From an uncultured Acetatifactor sp. (GTDB lineage Bacteria > Bacillota > Clostridia > Lachnospirales > Lachnospiraceae), in contig CANQNT010000004.1 of the NCBI GenBank assembly GCA_947625255.1, forward strand, positions 86,631-150,630: DNA of 64,000 nt, given 5' to 3'. The notes under the pieces are model-generated. The model saw nothing but the letters and a program-made list of their open reading frames with translations. It had not been told where the DNA came from and did no database searches. The first letter of the stretch is position 1, and the number at the start of each line of letters is the position of its first letter. Made by a program: the position numbers and the translations under genes. Positions 43,944-53,511 of this stretch are shown here, piece by piece.

Positions 43944-46052
43944 TTAGTGATTTTCCAGACACTCATACACCCGCAGGATTTCTCCCACACTCCATGCCTG
44001 AGCAAAACAGCCCTTGGAAGAAATGGGGTTCTGTCCGTCGTAAATCTCCGGCAACTGCCCCACACAGCCTTCCCGCAACGCCGCCTCAATGCTCCGCAGC
44101 TGCTGCCGTACATACTGTTTGGCCTCATCGGAATAGCCGCTTACCTTCAAATAAGCGAGGTAATACCCTCCCAGTGGAAATGTCCACACCGTTCCCTGAT
44201 GATAGGCCAGATCCCGGTCCAGCTGCGCGCCTCCATAAAAAGGCCGGAACTGCCTGTCCGCCGGATCCAGGGTTCGCAGGCCATATGGCGTATAGAGCTT
44301 CCGAAAGACCGTTTCCACCACCGCCTTCTCCTGCACCGGGGACAAGATGGAAAAAGGCAGAGATACCGCCCAAATCTGATTGCAGCGAATCTGATCGTCA
44401 GGTCCGGGGAATGCTCCGCTCCCTCCGAAAGCTCCAATATCTTCCGCCGCCGATCCTGTTATCCTAACATGATTCCCGTTTGCGGCTTCAGAAATCACAT
44501 CCCGCAGAGCCCCAACTTCCTCATTCCAGAACAGCCTCCGAAAGCTTTCCGCGGCACGCTGCGCCATAACGCCGTAGTTCTTGTTATTTTCCGGATACTC
44601 TCTGCCGAACAGATCCATGATCCGCAGGGCATTGTACCAATATGCGTTGATTTCCACCGGTTTACCGTGCCTTGGCGTGGGAAGAATCTCTCCTACCCGC
44701 ACATCCATCCAGGTCACCTGATCCAGGCCTTGTCCCGCCATAATGAGACCGTCCGCGTCCATATGGATTCCGTAATCCGTCCCTTTTTCATACCAGTCGA
44801 TAATATCCGCCATGACCGGATAAGCGCTTTCCACAAAGACCCGATCCTGCGTCCTGCAAAAATACTCATACACTGCTATTATAAACAGCAGGGCCGCGTC
44901 CACGGTGTTGTAACCCGGCGCGTCCTTGCCTTCCGGAAAAAGATTGGGCATAAGACCTTTTCGGCAATAAATCATAAAGGTCCGCAAAATACTCTCGGCC
45001 ACATGGAATTGTCTGGTGGAAAGACAACAGCCCAACAACGCGATCATCGTATCTCTGCCCCAGTCCTCAAAAAATGGGAATCCGGCCAAAATGGTCTGCC
45101 TAGCAGTGGATGCCCGATAAGAAATAAACTGGCTTGCCGCCGCACACAGATCCCTGGCCGTCTCATCCTGCAGACCCGCCCGCTCCCTCCAGTATCGTCG
45201 ATAGGCTTTCAGGCCCGCAAGAATCTCCGGCATGGATGGAGAATTGGCATCAAGTCCATAGATGATCTCCAATGTATCCATCCGACCCGCACCCACGGTA
45301 TAAGAGACAACATGACCTACCGCCGTTCTTCCCAACTCCATCTTGCCGTCCCGCGCGTCAAACGCATAATACAATGTCTCGCAAAAACGGGGGATGGTTT
45401 TTTCCCACGTCCCATTGGTACGAAAATATAAATGTTGTCCGTTGGAGCTGATTCTCACCACGGACTGCGGATTTTCTCCCACAGACGAACTGCCGGCCGT
45501 CACATTTCGAGCCGCTTCAGAAAACGCGTTCTGCCTGGGAGATACTTCCTCAAATGTAAAGCTTTGATTCCGGGACATACGAACGCCCTTGGGTACGAAC
45601 TGCAAATGCGGGAAAACCCGCAGGGTTACCGGTTCATCGCTGCGGTTACGAATCTCATAAGTGACACCTACCGTGTTTTTTCCCTGCATCATGGCAATCG
45701 TCCGAATAATCTCTACGCCATCCACCAGGTAAGCCCACTGTGGATAATCTTCATAAGAAAATCGAATCTGGTACAAATAACCGCTCTCCCGTTTTTCATG
45801 GCATTGATCATCCTGACTGGACAAATGAAGCACTGTTTCACCCTTGGTCAACACCTCTTCCAGACGATGCACCATGTTGTAGCGATGGTTGGGAGAATGA
45901 AGACACGCCATCAGCACAGCCTGATCATTACGGCTGCAGGAACCAATCATACTCAAGGAAGAGAATCCTCCCAGACCATTGGTCATCAAATAACAGTTCT
46001 CTTCTCCCCGCTCAAAGGTCCTCCAGTCCTGCTTTCCGTACAAAAACTCCAT
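43944..46052 (-). CDS. Glycogen/maltodextrin debranching enzyme (amylo-alpha-1,6-glucosidase)
   Basis: This 702-residue protein has a bacterial debranching-enzyme N-terminal domain (EENCYLMTNGLGGFSSLSM, residues 17-35; HSPNHRYNMV) and a C-terminal (alpha/alpha)6 amylo-1,6-glucosidase domain with FPFFEDWGRDTMIALLG, holding the catalytic acid, and AGQGLDQVTWMDVR. It removes alpha-1,6-linked glucose stubs from limit dextrins in the cytosol. ATG 46052 follows AGGTGG. It is seven bases after malQ, as the last gene of the maltodextrin operon. Confidence 0.93.
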   Translation of the reverse strand: MEFLYGKQDWRTFERGEENCYLMTNGLGGFSSLSMIGSCSRNDQAVLMACLHSPNHRYNMVHRLEEVLTKGETVLHLSSQDDQCHEKRESGYLYQIRFSYEDYPQWAYLVDGVEIIRTIAMMQGKNTVGVTYEIRNRSDEPVTLRVFPHLQFVPKGVRMSRNQSFTFEEVSPRQNAFSEAARNVTAGSSSVGENPQSVVRISSNGQHLYFRTNGTWEKTIPRFCETLYYAFDARDGKMELGRTAVGHVVSYTVGAGRMDTLEIIYGLDANSPSMPEILAGLKAYRRYWRERAGLQDETARDLCAAASQFISYRASTARQTILAGFPFFEDWGRDTMIALLGCCLSTRQFHVAESILRTFMIYCRKGLMPNLFPEGKDAPGYNTVDAALLFIIAVYEYFCRTQDRVFVESAYPVMADIIDWYEKGTDYGIHMDADGLIMAGQGLDQVTWMDVRVGEILPTPRHGKPVEINAYWYNALRIMDLFGREYPENNKNYGVMAQRAAESFRRLFWNEEVGALRDVISEAANGNHVRITGSAAEDIGAFGGSGAFPGPDDQIRCNQIWAVSLPFSILSPVQEKAVVETVFRKLYTPYGLRTLDPADRQFRPFYGGAQLDRDLAYHQGTVWTFPLGGYYLAYLKVSGYSDEAKQYVRQQLRSIEAALREGCVGQLPEIYDGQNPISSKGCFAQAWSVGEILRVYECLENH

Positions 46053-46059
46053 AGACCAC

Positions 46060-47604
46060 CTATTTCCTTTCCTGGTTCGCTTCCTGCGCCTGCCCGCGCC
46101 TTGCCAGCACTACTTCTTCCGGCAGCCTGGCGCTGATTCTGGTGAGGTTATAGATTTTTTCGGAAAGAGTCTGGGTCAACAGCCCCATATTCAATCTCCA
46201 AGTCCAGTTATCGCCCAGAGTGGAGGGAAAATTAATCCTCGCTTCCTGATCCAACCCCAAATAATCCTGAATCGGGATCACGCAGGTATTGGCGCTGCTC
46301 ATCATGGCCAAACGCACGAAATCCCAATACCGTTTTTCTTTCGGAGTATGCGCGTTATCCATGTATTCCTCGGCAAACGCCCGGCTTTCCTCGTCCAATC
46401 CCTTATACCACTGCACCAGCGTTTCATTGTCATGGGTCCCGGTATAAACCACGCAATTTCGGTCATAACTATGAGGCAAATAGTTGGTTTTTTCCCTGGG
46501 ATCAAATGCAAATTCCAACACTTTCATCCCCGGATAGCCGCTCTCTTGCAAAAGCTTCGCCACAGTCGGAGTCAAAAATCCCAGGTCCTCCGCGATAATC
46601 CGCTTTTCCCCGAGCCGCTGATTCAGCGTTTGGAACAAGCCGATTCCCGGCCCCTTTTCCCAATGACCTCCCTTAGCCGTTTTTGCGCCAAAGGGAATAC
46701 TGTAATATTCATCAAAGCCGCGGAAATGATCGATTCTCACCACATCATACAGCTTAAAGCAGTAATCGATTCTCCGGCACCACCAGTCATATCCCGTATC
46801 CCGATGATACTCCCAACGATATAAGGGATTCCCCCATAGCTGACCCTCCGCCGCAAACGCGTCCGGCGGACATCCCGCCACCGCCTCGGGCAGGAGATTC
46901 TCATCAAACTGGAACAACTCCGGAGAAGCCCAGGCATCCGCGGAATCAAAGGCCACGTAAATGGGGATATCCCCGATGATTTCTATTCCGTTCTTATTGG
47001 CATAAAGCTTTAACTTCTGCCATTGTTCCCGGAATAAAAACTGTAAGTACTTATAAAATTCAATGTCAAAATAACATTCTTTCCTATAATAATCCAGCGC
47101 GAATCCCCAGCGTTTCCGGATATCCTCCGCCCACTCGCTCCAGGGCGCTCCCTGAAAGCGCTGCTTCACCGCCATAAATAAAGCATAATCATCCAGCCAG
47201 TAAGCATTTTCTTGAATGAACTTTACAAATTCGGGATTTTTCCAGGCTTGGCTGCGCTCATAGGCCAGGCGCAGCAGGGGCAGACGGTTTTCATAAATCT
47301 TGCCGTAATCCACATATTGGGGATTTGCGCCAAAATCCGCTCCATGGCATTCCTCCCTGGTCAGCAGCCCTTCTTCGATCAACGCCTCCAAATCAATAAA
47401 ATACGGATTGCCTGCAAACGAAGAAAAGGACTGATAAGGGGAGTCTCCGTAGCCGGTAGGGTTCAGGGGCAGAATCTGCCAATAGCTCTGCCCCGATTTT
47501 TTTAAATAATCAATCCAATCATAAGCTTCCCTGGAAAAACAACCAATCCCATATGGGGATGGCAGACTCGCCACCGGAAGCAAAATTCCGCTCGCTCTTT
47601 TCAT
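46060..47604 (-). CDS. malQ: 4-alpha-glucanotransferase (GH77, amylomaltase)
   Basis: This 514-residue protein rearranges alpha-1,4-glucans, releasing glucose and making longer dextrins. GH77 marks are ASLPSPYGIGCFSREAYDWID at the start, SYWQILPLNPTGYGDSPYQS, VRIDHFRGFDEYYSIP with the catalytic nucleophile Asp, RIIAEDLGFLTP with the acid/base Glu, and TGTHDNETLVQWY with the third Asp. It is of normal length for bacterial amylomaltase. GAGAGG precedes ATG 47604. It works with the upstream pullulanase and downstream debranching enzyme on imported maltodextrins. Confidence 0.96.
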   Translation of the reverse strand: MKRASGILLPVASLPSPYGIGCFSREAYDWIDYLKKSGQSYWQILPLNPTGYGDSPYQSFSSFAGNPYFIDLEALIEEGLLTREECHGADFGANPQYVDYGKIYENRLPLLRLAYERSQAWKNPEFVKFIQENAYWLDDYALFMAVKQRFQGAPWSEWAEDIRKRWGFALDYYRKECYFDIEFYKYLQFLFREQWQKLKLYANKNGIEIIGDIPIYVAFDSADAWASPELFQFDENLLPEAVAGCPPDAFAAEGQLWGNPLYRWEYHRDTGYDWWCRRIDYCFKLYDVVRIDHFRGFDEYYSIPFGAKTAKGGHWEKGPGIGLFQTLNQRLGEKRIIAEDLGFLTPTVAKLLQESGYPGMKVLEFAFDPREKTNYLPHSYDRNCVVYTGTHDNETLVQWYKGLDEESRAFAEEYMDNAHTPKEKRYWDFVRLAMMSSANTCVIPIQDYLGLDQEARINFPSTLGDNWTWRLNMGLLTQTLSEKIYNLTRISARLPEEVVLARRGQAQEANQERK

Positions 47605-47630
47605 ACTCGCCTCTCATTCCACGCAATTTT

Positions 47631-49775
47631 TCACGCATTTCCTTTTTTGCTGACCCGTCCCAGCATCAGACCACTGCAGGGAGCAACCAGCACCTGGTTG
47701 GCGCTGTTTCTCTTCGCCTCTTTCCAGCAATCCGCTTCCTCTCCATCCGTCAGAACCACCCATTCTCCCTGAGGAAGCTCCACTGCGGTCTCCTCTTTTT
47801 TAGAATTATACAAAATAAACAATTGCTCACACCCATCCCGATCTGCAGGATGATCGTGATGCCTTGCCGTCGTTTTTTCGCCAGCCGGTTCAGGATCCGC
47901 CAAGGCACCGTCCGCCAAATCCTCATCTGACATATTATTCACCAGGAAAGAAACCACGCCTTCCTCATGAATCGTCTCTTCCGTTATCCGATCCGCCGCG
48001 TCCGCCGATTTGCAATAAAGCCCGGGGAGCCTTTTCCGCAGCCGGATCAATCCGCGATAATATTCCACCAGCCGGCCAAACTCCACCGTCTGCCTCCATC
48101 TGAGCATATTGACCTCGGGCCTGGAACGGAAACTATTGCCGTCCCCAAATTTCGTCCTTCCAAATTCCTCTCCCGCCTGGAGGAAAAGGTACCCTTGGCA
48201 AGTAAAATAGATGAATGCCGCCAGCTTGTTCGCCGCCATCACGTCAGGATGCTTTACCTGAAAGACCTCCGCCCTACTGGCAGGGCCCCTTTCTTCGCGA
48301 TATTCATTATTGTGTCCGTTTCCGCCATGCATGGATAAGACCAGCTTATCCCACAAAGTGAAATTATCATGGGCGGACACATAATTAATTATTTGGGAAC
48401 AGCTCTTCGTCGAAAATTGCTCCTGAGAAACACTTTTTCGCTTCGGCTCCCGGGACAATCCTGCCGGCCGTGCATTTTGCGCCAGTTCCTTTTTGCGCCA
48501 TCCGGATACCGCCAGCAGCACCTTTTCCTCCAGGTGTCTGCCGCCGTTGACAAATCCGGGCAGCTCCTCATAAAACACGTTTCCCTTGATCACGTCCCTG
48601 GTATCATCGCTGAAAATAGAGATTCCCTCATCCAAATAACGGACATTGGACTTCAGTGCGGCAAGCTTTCCATCCTCCATGGGGGATTCCTTTGCCCGCC
48701 ACGGTTCCCCGTAAATCATCTTTTCCCCAACACCGAACTCCTTATCCAGCTCTCTGCGGATACGATTCATCAGATCCACCGTCAACAAGCCCATCAAATC
48801 AAACCGGAAACCATCAATGTGATATTCCCGGGTCCAATAAAAAATGGAATTTACAATATAGTTATCCACCATGACCCGTCCCACGGCCAAGTCGTTCCCA
48901 CAGGCGGAACCGTCGGACAGACTCCCGTCCTCCCAATGCCGGTAATAATATCCCGGCACCATCCGTTCCAGCCAGGAATCGCTGCTGTAAGTGTGATTAT
49001 ACACCACGTCCATAATGACCCGGATCCCGCTTCTATGAAGCGCCTGCACCATTTCCTTACATTCCCGGATCCGCACGGTCCCATCGAAAGGATCCGTGGC
49101 ATAGGAGCCTTCCGGCACATTGAAATTCAGCGGATCATAGCCCCAGTTGTACTGCTTCTCTCCGCCCGCCTCATCCAGGGCGCTGAAATCAAAAATCGGC
49201 AGCAAATGTACATGGGTGATCCCCAGTTTTTTCAAATATTCCATACAGGTCGGGTAAGAACCGTTGGTCCCGGTCATGGTAAACGCCTTATATTTTCCAC
49301 GGTATTCCGCGGGGACGCCGCTCTCCTCGTCATAGGAAAAATCCTTAACGTGAAGCTCGTAGATCACCTGCTCCGTGCAGCGTGGCGGCGAGACATCTCG
49401 GTCAAAGCCTTCCGGATCCGTCCGGCGCAGGTCCGCCACCATGCTCCGATGACCGTTGCAGCTGCAGGCCACCGCGTAAGGATCCGCGGTCTGCCTGGCT
49501 TCTCCATCGATCCAAACCGTGTAATCATAATAAATCCCGTGGAGACAGCGCTTCACTTCGACCGCCCAGGTCCCCCGCTCTTCCCGATGCAGCTCCAGAT
49601 CCTGGAAGCTTTCGGCCGTCCCGGTCATATACAAATGTAATTCGATTCTGTCAGCAAGAGGGCTCCATACTTTGAATATGGTGCCCTCCTCTGAACAGAT
49701 AGCGCCCAAATCATTGCCGCTATAGCTATAGAGCGCGTCTATATCTTTCCCGCAAATGAATTTTCCGTTCGCCAT
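47631..49775 (-). CDS. pulA: Type I pullulanase (GH13_14)
   Basis: The protein has about 714 residues from ATG 49775. An N-terminal CBM48-like domain (ICSEEGTIFKVWSPLADRIELHLY) is followed by a GH13 barrel with YNWGYDPLNF, the pullulanase type I signature. Conserved regions are RVIMDVVYNHT, IDGFRFDLMG with the nucleophile Asp, MIYGEPW with the acid/base Glu, and VSAHDNFTLWDK. There is no signal peptide, so it debranches alpha-1,6 bonds of imported oligosaccharides in the cytosol. GAGGAG is ten bases before the ATG. It lies 47 bases after malG. Confidence 0.95.
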   Translation of the reverse strand: MANGKFICGKDIDALYSYSGNDLGAICSEEGTIFKVWSPLADRIELHLYMTGTAESFQDLELHREERGTWAVEVKRCLHGIYYDYTVWIDGEARQTADPYAVACSCNGHRSMVADLRRTDPEGFDRDVSPPRCTEQVIYELHVKDFSYDEESGVPAEYRGKYKAFTMTGTNGSYPTCMEYLKKLGITHVHLLPIFDFSALDEAGGEKQYNWGYDPLNFNVPEGSYATDPFDGTVRIRECKEMVQALHRSGIRVIMDVVYNHTYSSDSWLERMVPGYYYRHWEDGSLSDGSACGNDLAVGRVMVDNYIVNSIFYWTREYHIDGFRFDLMGLLTVDLMNRIRRELDKEFGVGEKMIYGEPWRAKESPMEDGKLAALKSNVRYLDEGISIFSDDTRDVIKGNVFYEELPGFVNGGRHLEEKVLLAVSGWRKKELAQNARPAGLSREPKRKSVSQEQFSTKSCSQIINYVSAHDNFTLWDKLVLSMHGGNGHNNEYREERGPASRAEVFQVKHPDVMAANKLAAFIYFTCQGYLFLQAGEEFGRTKFGDGNSFRSRPEVNMLRWRQTVEFGRLVEYYRGLIRLRKRLPGLYCKSADAADRITEETIHEEGVVSFLVNNMSDEDLADGALADPEPAGEKTTARHHDHPADRDGCEQLFILYNSKKEETAVELPQGEWVVLTDGEEADCWKEAKRNSANQVLVAPCSGLMLGRVSKKGNA

Positions 49776-49822
49776 CCAGTTTTGTCTCCTCAAGCCAGAT
49801 TTTGACTGATGTCGCGGATACC

Positions 49823-50674
49823 TTAACCCTTGACCGCTCCTGTAACCCCTTCCACATAACACTTCTGCGTGAGCAGGAAGAGAATGGAGATCGGTATGGA
49901 GATCAGTACGCAGCCCGCATAGAACTGGGTGTAGTAGTATTCCACGTATTCTTTTTCCAACATCGTCCACAAGCCAATGGCAATTGTGTAATACTTGGTA
50001 TCATTACCCATGATAACCTTTGCGAAAATGTAATCCACCCAGGGACCCATAAAGGAAGTGATCAGCGTGTAAGTAATAATGGGTTTGGACATCGGAATCG
50101 TAACATGGATAAAGGTATCCCACTTGGTCGCGCCGTCGATGTAGGCCGCCTCGTCGATACTCTTGGGAATGGTATCAAAGAAGCCCTTGGCCATGTAAAA
50201 GCCCAGGCCCGATCCGGCGGAATACACAATGACCAGGGCGATCTGCTTCAACAGGCCGGTCTCCAGGAAGCCCAGTCCCTTTAAGATATAGTATACAGCG
50301 ATCATGGACATAAATCCAGGGAACATTCCCAAAATCAGCGCGATATTCAGATACGTTTTACGCATCTTGAAGCGCAGACGGCTCATGACATAGGATACGC
50401 ACAGCACGAAGAACGCGGAAATAACAGTGCTGAAGATCGCGATCACCAGCGTATTGAGGAACCATCTGGGGAAGTTGATGTCGCTGCCGCCGCTCATCAG
50501 ATCCGTATAATTCTTCAGAGTAAAGCCTCTGGGCCAGATATAACTCTTGTAGGATCCGCCTTCTTCCCGGAAAGATGTCAAGATCACATAGAAGATCGGA
50601 AGGACCCATATTATGCTCAGGATTGCCAGCAGAACATGGCAGGCGCAATTGACTATAAATCTCTTCGTTTTCAT
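49823..50674 (-). CDS. malG: Maltodextrin ABC transporter permease MalG
   Basis: This 283-residue permease has six helices. The EAA loop reads DEAAYIDGATKWDTFIHVTIPMSKP, and the end GVTGAVKG is typical of MalG/MdxG. Its ATG shares one base with the malF stop, so the two are coupled. With MalF it forms the channel for maltodextrins delivered by the binding lipoprotein. No ATPase is encoded in the operon, so a shared MsmX-type ATPase is likely. Confidence 0.94.
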   Translation of the reverse strand: MKTKRFIVNCACHVLLAILSIIWVLPIFYVILTSFREEGGSYKSYIWPRGFTLKNYTDLMSGGSDINFPRWFLNTLVIAIFSTVISAFFVLCVSYVMSRLRFKMRKTYLNIALILGMFPGFMSMIAVYYILKGLGFLETGLLKQIALVIVYSAGSGLGFYMAKGFFDTIPKSIDEAAYIDGATKWDTFIHVTIPMSKPIITYTLITSFMGPWVDYIFAKVIMGNDTKYYTIAIGLWTMLEKEYVEYYYTQFYAGCVLISIPISILFLLTQKCYVEGVTGAVKG

Positions 50675-52068
50675 TATTGGAACGCCCCCTCATCTTTATA
50701 GGAACCGGTATGGCGGTAGGTTAACAGTGACACGGCAGCAAGAATGATGAACACCAGAATACCGATAACGGCGCCCAGGTTGTAGTCCTTCTGGGTAATG
50801 GTTAGTCGGTACAGCCAGGTGACCAGCAAATCCGTCTTACCTGCGTAATAGTAATCCACGGTATCCGGTCCGCCTCCCGACAGCAGGTAGATCACGTTGA
50901 AGTTGTTGATATTGCCGGTAAAGGAGGTGATCAGATTGGGGGTCATAACGAATACCATGTAAGGAAGCGTGATCTTCCGGAAAATGGTAGGCGCGCTGGC
51001 GCCGTCAATCCTCGCCGCTTCATAAAGCTCCGCGGGAATATTCTGCAGAATACCCGTCGTGGACAGCATGGTGAAAGGCACGCCGATCCAAATATTGATA
51101 CAGATGATGGTGATCTTCGCGTACAGCGGATTGGTAAAGAACGGAATGGACTCCGTCTCGCCGATCGCGCCCAGGGTACGCAGCAACACATTGACAGGGC
51201 CGTTGGCATTGAAAATGGTTCTCATGCTCAGCAAGGTTACGAATTGGGGAACCGCCACGGACAATACAAACATGAATCTCCAGAAGCCCTTGATACGGGT
51301 TCCTTTCCGATTGATCAAAAGAGCAAGCATTAATCCAAGGATGTAGCAGCTGAACGTGGCAAATACCGCCCAGATCAAGGTCCAGGACAATACCGGCCAG
51401 AACGTACTCGCCAACTTGCTTCCATTGGCGAACATCGCTACAAAGTTCTGCAGTCCCACCCACTCGAACAAGTTTCCGGGCGGTTGATGCTCATGGTCAT
51501 AGCTGGTAAACGCGATCAGGATCATAAATACCAAAGGTACGATCGTAAATACAATAATACCGATAATCGGCAGCGCCAGCAGCAGGGAATGCAGATTCTC
51601 TTCCTTCAGGGAACGCAGGTCATCCTTAAACGTCGGAACCGGCATTTTCCTTTCCTTGCGGAACTGCGTGGCATACGCGCTCTTGCCGGACATACAGGCA
51701 ACGAAGATAAACGCCGCCGTCAAAAAGAGAGTGATCACGCCGTACAGCAGACACAACATGGAATTGTCGCCCAGGGAATACTCATATATTCCCAGAGCCT
51801 CATTGTACGTCTGCCCCTGTTCAACGGTACCCAGAGTGATCAGATCTCCGATGGAATGAATTCCAAAACCGATCATATACGCAAGATATCCGATCTCCAG
51901 AAGCAGGAACACGACGCCCCTGACAATCTGCTTATTCATCAGATTCCCCAAACCAAAGATAAAAAAGGAAAGTTTGGTCGTCTGATCGCCATGTTTGAAC
52001 GCCTGGGCTACACTGGCATCACTCGGTTTCGTATAGGTAGCCTCTTGCTTTTTCTTGAAAATTCCCAT
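50674..52068 (-). CDS. malF: Maltodextrin ABC transporter permease MalF
   Basis: This 464-residue permease has an N-terminal extension of about 150 residues with three or four extra hydrophobic segments, as in Firmicute MdxF/MalF, then the core permease with EAA loop YEAARIDGASAPTIFRKITLPYM. The N-terminus is cytosolic and charged (MGIFKKKQEATYT). A GGGAGG site precedes ATG 52068. The C-terminal half holds the sugar path shared with MalG. Confidence 0.94.
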   Translation of the reverse strand: MGIFKKKQEATYTKPSDASVAQAFKHGDQTTKLSFFIFGLGNLMNKQIVRGVVFLLLEIGYLAYMIGFGIHSIGDLITLGTVEQGQTYNEALGIYEYSLGDNSMLCLLYGVITLFLTAAFIFVACMSGKSAYATQFRKERKMPVPTFKDDLRSLKEENLHSLLLALPIIGIIVFTIVPLVFMILIAFTSYDHEHQPPGNLFEWVGLQNFVAMFANGSKLASTFWPVLSWTLIWAVFATFSCYILGLMLALLINRKGTRIKGFWRFMFVLSVAVPQFVTLLSMRTIFNANGPVNVLLRTLGAIGETESIPFFTNPLYAKITIICINIWIGVPFTMLSTTGILQNIPAELYEAARIDGASAPTIFRKITLPYMVFVMTPNLITSFTGNINNFNVIYLLSGGGPDTVDYYYAGKTDLLVTWLYRLTITQKDYNLGAVIGILVFIILAAVSLLTYRHTGSYKDEGAFQ

Positions 52069-52110
52069 GGAAAACCTCCCGTAACTTAAAATGGAGTGCG
52101 ATTTGGTGAA

Positions 52111-52166
52111 AGGACTCGCCGCCTTGCAACCGGCAGCGAGTCCTCTTTACTGCCATCCACGGCAGT
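52111..52166 (-). terminator. Two stem-loops between malE and malF
   Basis: Two hairpins lie in the 105-base malE-malF gap. ACTGCC/GGCAGT (52149-52166) is a six-pair stem. AGGACTCGC/GCGAGTCCT (52111-52144) is a nine-pair stem extended by CGCC/GGC pairing and followed on the minus strand by a short T stretch. They probably lower permease relative to binding-protein expression. Confidence 0.7.
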
Positions 52167-52173
52167 GGAAAAA

Positions 52174-53421
52174 TTATTCAGCCGTCATGGCCGCCACGAA
52201 AGCATCCAGTTTCGCCTTTACATTATCCTTGGTAAGCTCTTTGCTCCTGATCTCGGTAGGGATCGCTCCCGCATAAGTCCAATATCTGGTGGAGAATACG
52301 GAATGCACGGGCTGCATAACGCTGGCCTCGTTGGCCTCTCTGACAATAACGGAAGCAAGAGGATCGGAAGTAACCGCTTCACTCTGGCCAGCCGCGATGT
52401 TGGCGGGAATCTGTGCCGATTTCTCATAACGCAGAGTCTGCTGCTCTTCGCTTCCAAGATAAGTAGCGAACGCAACGGCTGCCGCCATATTCTGGGAATG
52501 GGCGTTGACGCCGATGCACTTGGAGCTGTAGAAGCCCTTCAACTGATAATCGTGTCCGTCCGGATTGAACGTAGGGATGATGGAAATGCCCATGTCGTCG
52601 CCCAGAATGTTCTTGTACGCGTCATAGTTCCAGGAACCGTCGAACCAAACGCCCAGTCTGTGGTCGCCGATCAGCTCGGTTACGGAAATTTCTCCGTCAT
52701 AAGCGCACTTCGGGTTGTTGATCAGGTCGATCAGGTAATTGGTAACCGCCACGCCGGTCTCATTGTTCCAGTCAACGCCTGCGGAAAGGTCATTGCCTTC
52801 CGGTCCAAATACGGTCAGGCCGGCTCCGTAATAGTAGCAGCCCAGCTTCCAACCGCCGGCGGACTCAAAGTAGAAGTTGTAAACATTGTCCGGGGTGTCC
52901 TTTGCCATGATCTTCTCAAGGGAGGTAATATCATCCTCGTTCATGAGAGTCTTGTCATAGAACAAGAAGAACGTATTGTGGGTAAAAGGAATGGCGTAGG
53001 TGGCATCACCGATCATCGCGGTCGCGCGAACGGACTCGGCGATCTCTTCCTTAACCATCTTCTCGGCGGTTCCGCCCAGCTGCGCGATAGCGCCGGCGTC
53101 CACCAGCTCGATCAGCTGATCGGATGCGAAGAAGAATACATCAGCGGCCGCGCCGACATCCTTCAAGATTTCCGTCTTTGCGTTATCCTCGCCCACGATC
53201 TCGGTCGTCCAGGTAATGTTCCACTCAGGATGCGCTTCCGCGAATTCCTTCTGCTGCTGCTCCATAATCCCGGTATCCACCTGGTTCTGAGGGCACCAAA
53301 CTTTCAGGCTGATATCTGTCACTTCCCCGCCGCTTTTGCCGGAGTCGCCGCCGCAGCCCGCCAGCAATGTCACTGACATTGCCATTGCAAGTAATGAAGC
53401 CAAAACTTTTTTCATTTTCAT
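52174..53421 (-). CDS. malE: Maltodextrin-binding lipoprotein MalE/MdxE
   Basis: This 415-residue lipoprotein has a signal peptide ending SVTLLAGC (Cys near residue 23) and a family 1 sugar-binding fold: ISLKVWCPQNQVDTG at the N-terminus, FADAHPEWNI-like strand order, DVFFFASDQLIELVDAGAIAQ, and IPFTHNTFFLFYDKTLM in the hinge. It binds maltose or maltodextrins outside the cell for MalFG. AGGAGG is six bases before ATG 53421. A canonical promoter and a 13-bp element shared with the amylase gene lie upstream. Assignment as maltodextrin binder rests mainly on the operon. Confidence 0.93.
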   Translation of the reverse strand: MKMKKVLASLLAMAMSVTLLAGCGGDSGKSGGEVTDISLKVWCPQNQVDTGIMEQQQKEFAEAHPEWNITWTTEIVGEDNAKTEILKDVGAAADVFFFASDQLIELVDAGAIAQLGGTAEKMVKEEIAESVRATAMIGDATYAIPFTHNTFFLFYDKTLMNEDDITSLEKIMAKDTPDNVYNFYFESAGGWKLGCYYYGAGLTVFGPEGNDLSAGVDWNNETGVAVTNYLIDLINNPKCAYDGEISVTELIGDHRLGVWFDGSWNYDAYKNILGDDMGISIIPTFNPDGHDYQLKGFYSSKCIGVNAHSQNMAAAVAFATYLGSEEQQTLRYEKSAQIPANIAAGQSEAVTSDPLASVIVREANEASVMQPVHSVFSTRYWTYAGAIPTEIRSKELTKDNVKAKLDAFVAAMTAE

Positions 53422-53462
53422 TTTTTACCTCCTGTAAATGTTGAACTCATGATTGTCAGTTT

Positions 53463-53475
53463 CGTAAAGTTTTGC
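53463..53475. promoter_or_regulatory. 13-bp element shared with the amylase promoter
   Basis: CGTAAAGTTTTGC begins seven bases downstream of the malE -10 box. The same 13 bases occur, in opposite orientation, seven bases downstream of the amylase -10 box (55626-55638). The core AAA(G/C)TTT is palindromic, so orientation may not matter to a dimeric repressor. Flanking GTCAG (53455-53459) and CTGAC (53475-53479) extend the symmetry at malE. Likely an operator for a MalR/LacI-type regulator. Confidence 0.6.
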
Positions 53476-53482
53476 TGACTTT

Positions 53483-53511
53483 AGAGTATCACAAAGTGAA
53501 CAACGCGTCAA
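53483..53511 (-). promoter_or_regulatory. Promoter of the malE operon
   Basis: On the minus strand TTGACG (53511-53506), a 17-base spacer and TACTCT (53488-53483) precede malE by about 60 bases. The -35 is near consensus and the -10 is weaker, as expected for a regulated promoter. Confidence 0.65.

Noticed and set aside
48369..49640. A 423-codon plus-strand frame inside the pullulanase gene
   Set aside because: The opposite strand encodes all GH13 motifs of a type I pullulanase. The plus-strand frame is His/Pro/Arg-rich with no ribosome binding site.
52096..53376. A 426-codon plus-strand frame opposite malE
   Set aside because: malE has a signal peptide, lipobox, ribosome binding site and promoter. 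The antisense frame is a mirror of its codon usage.
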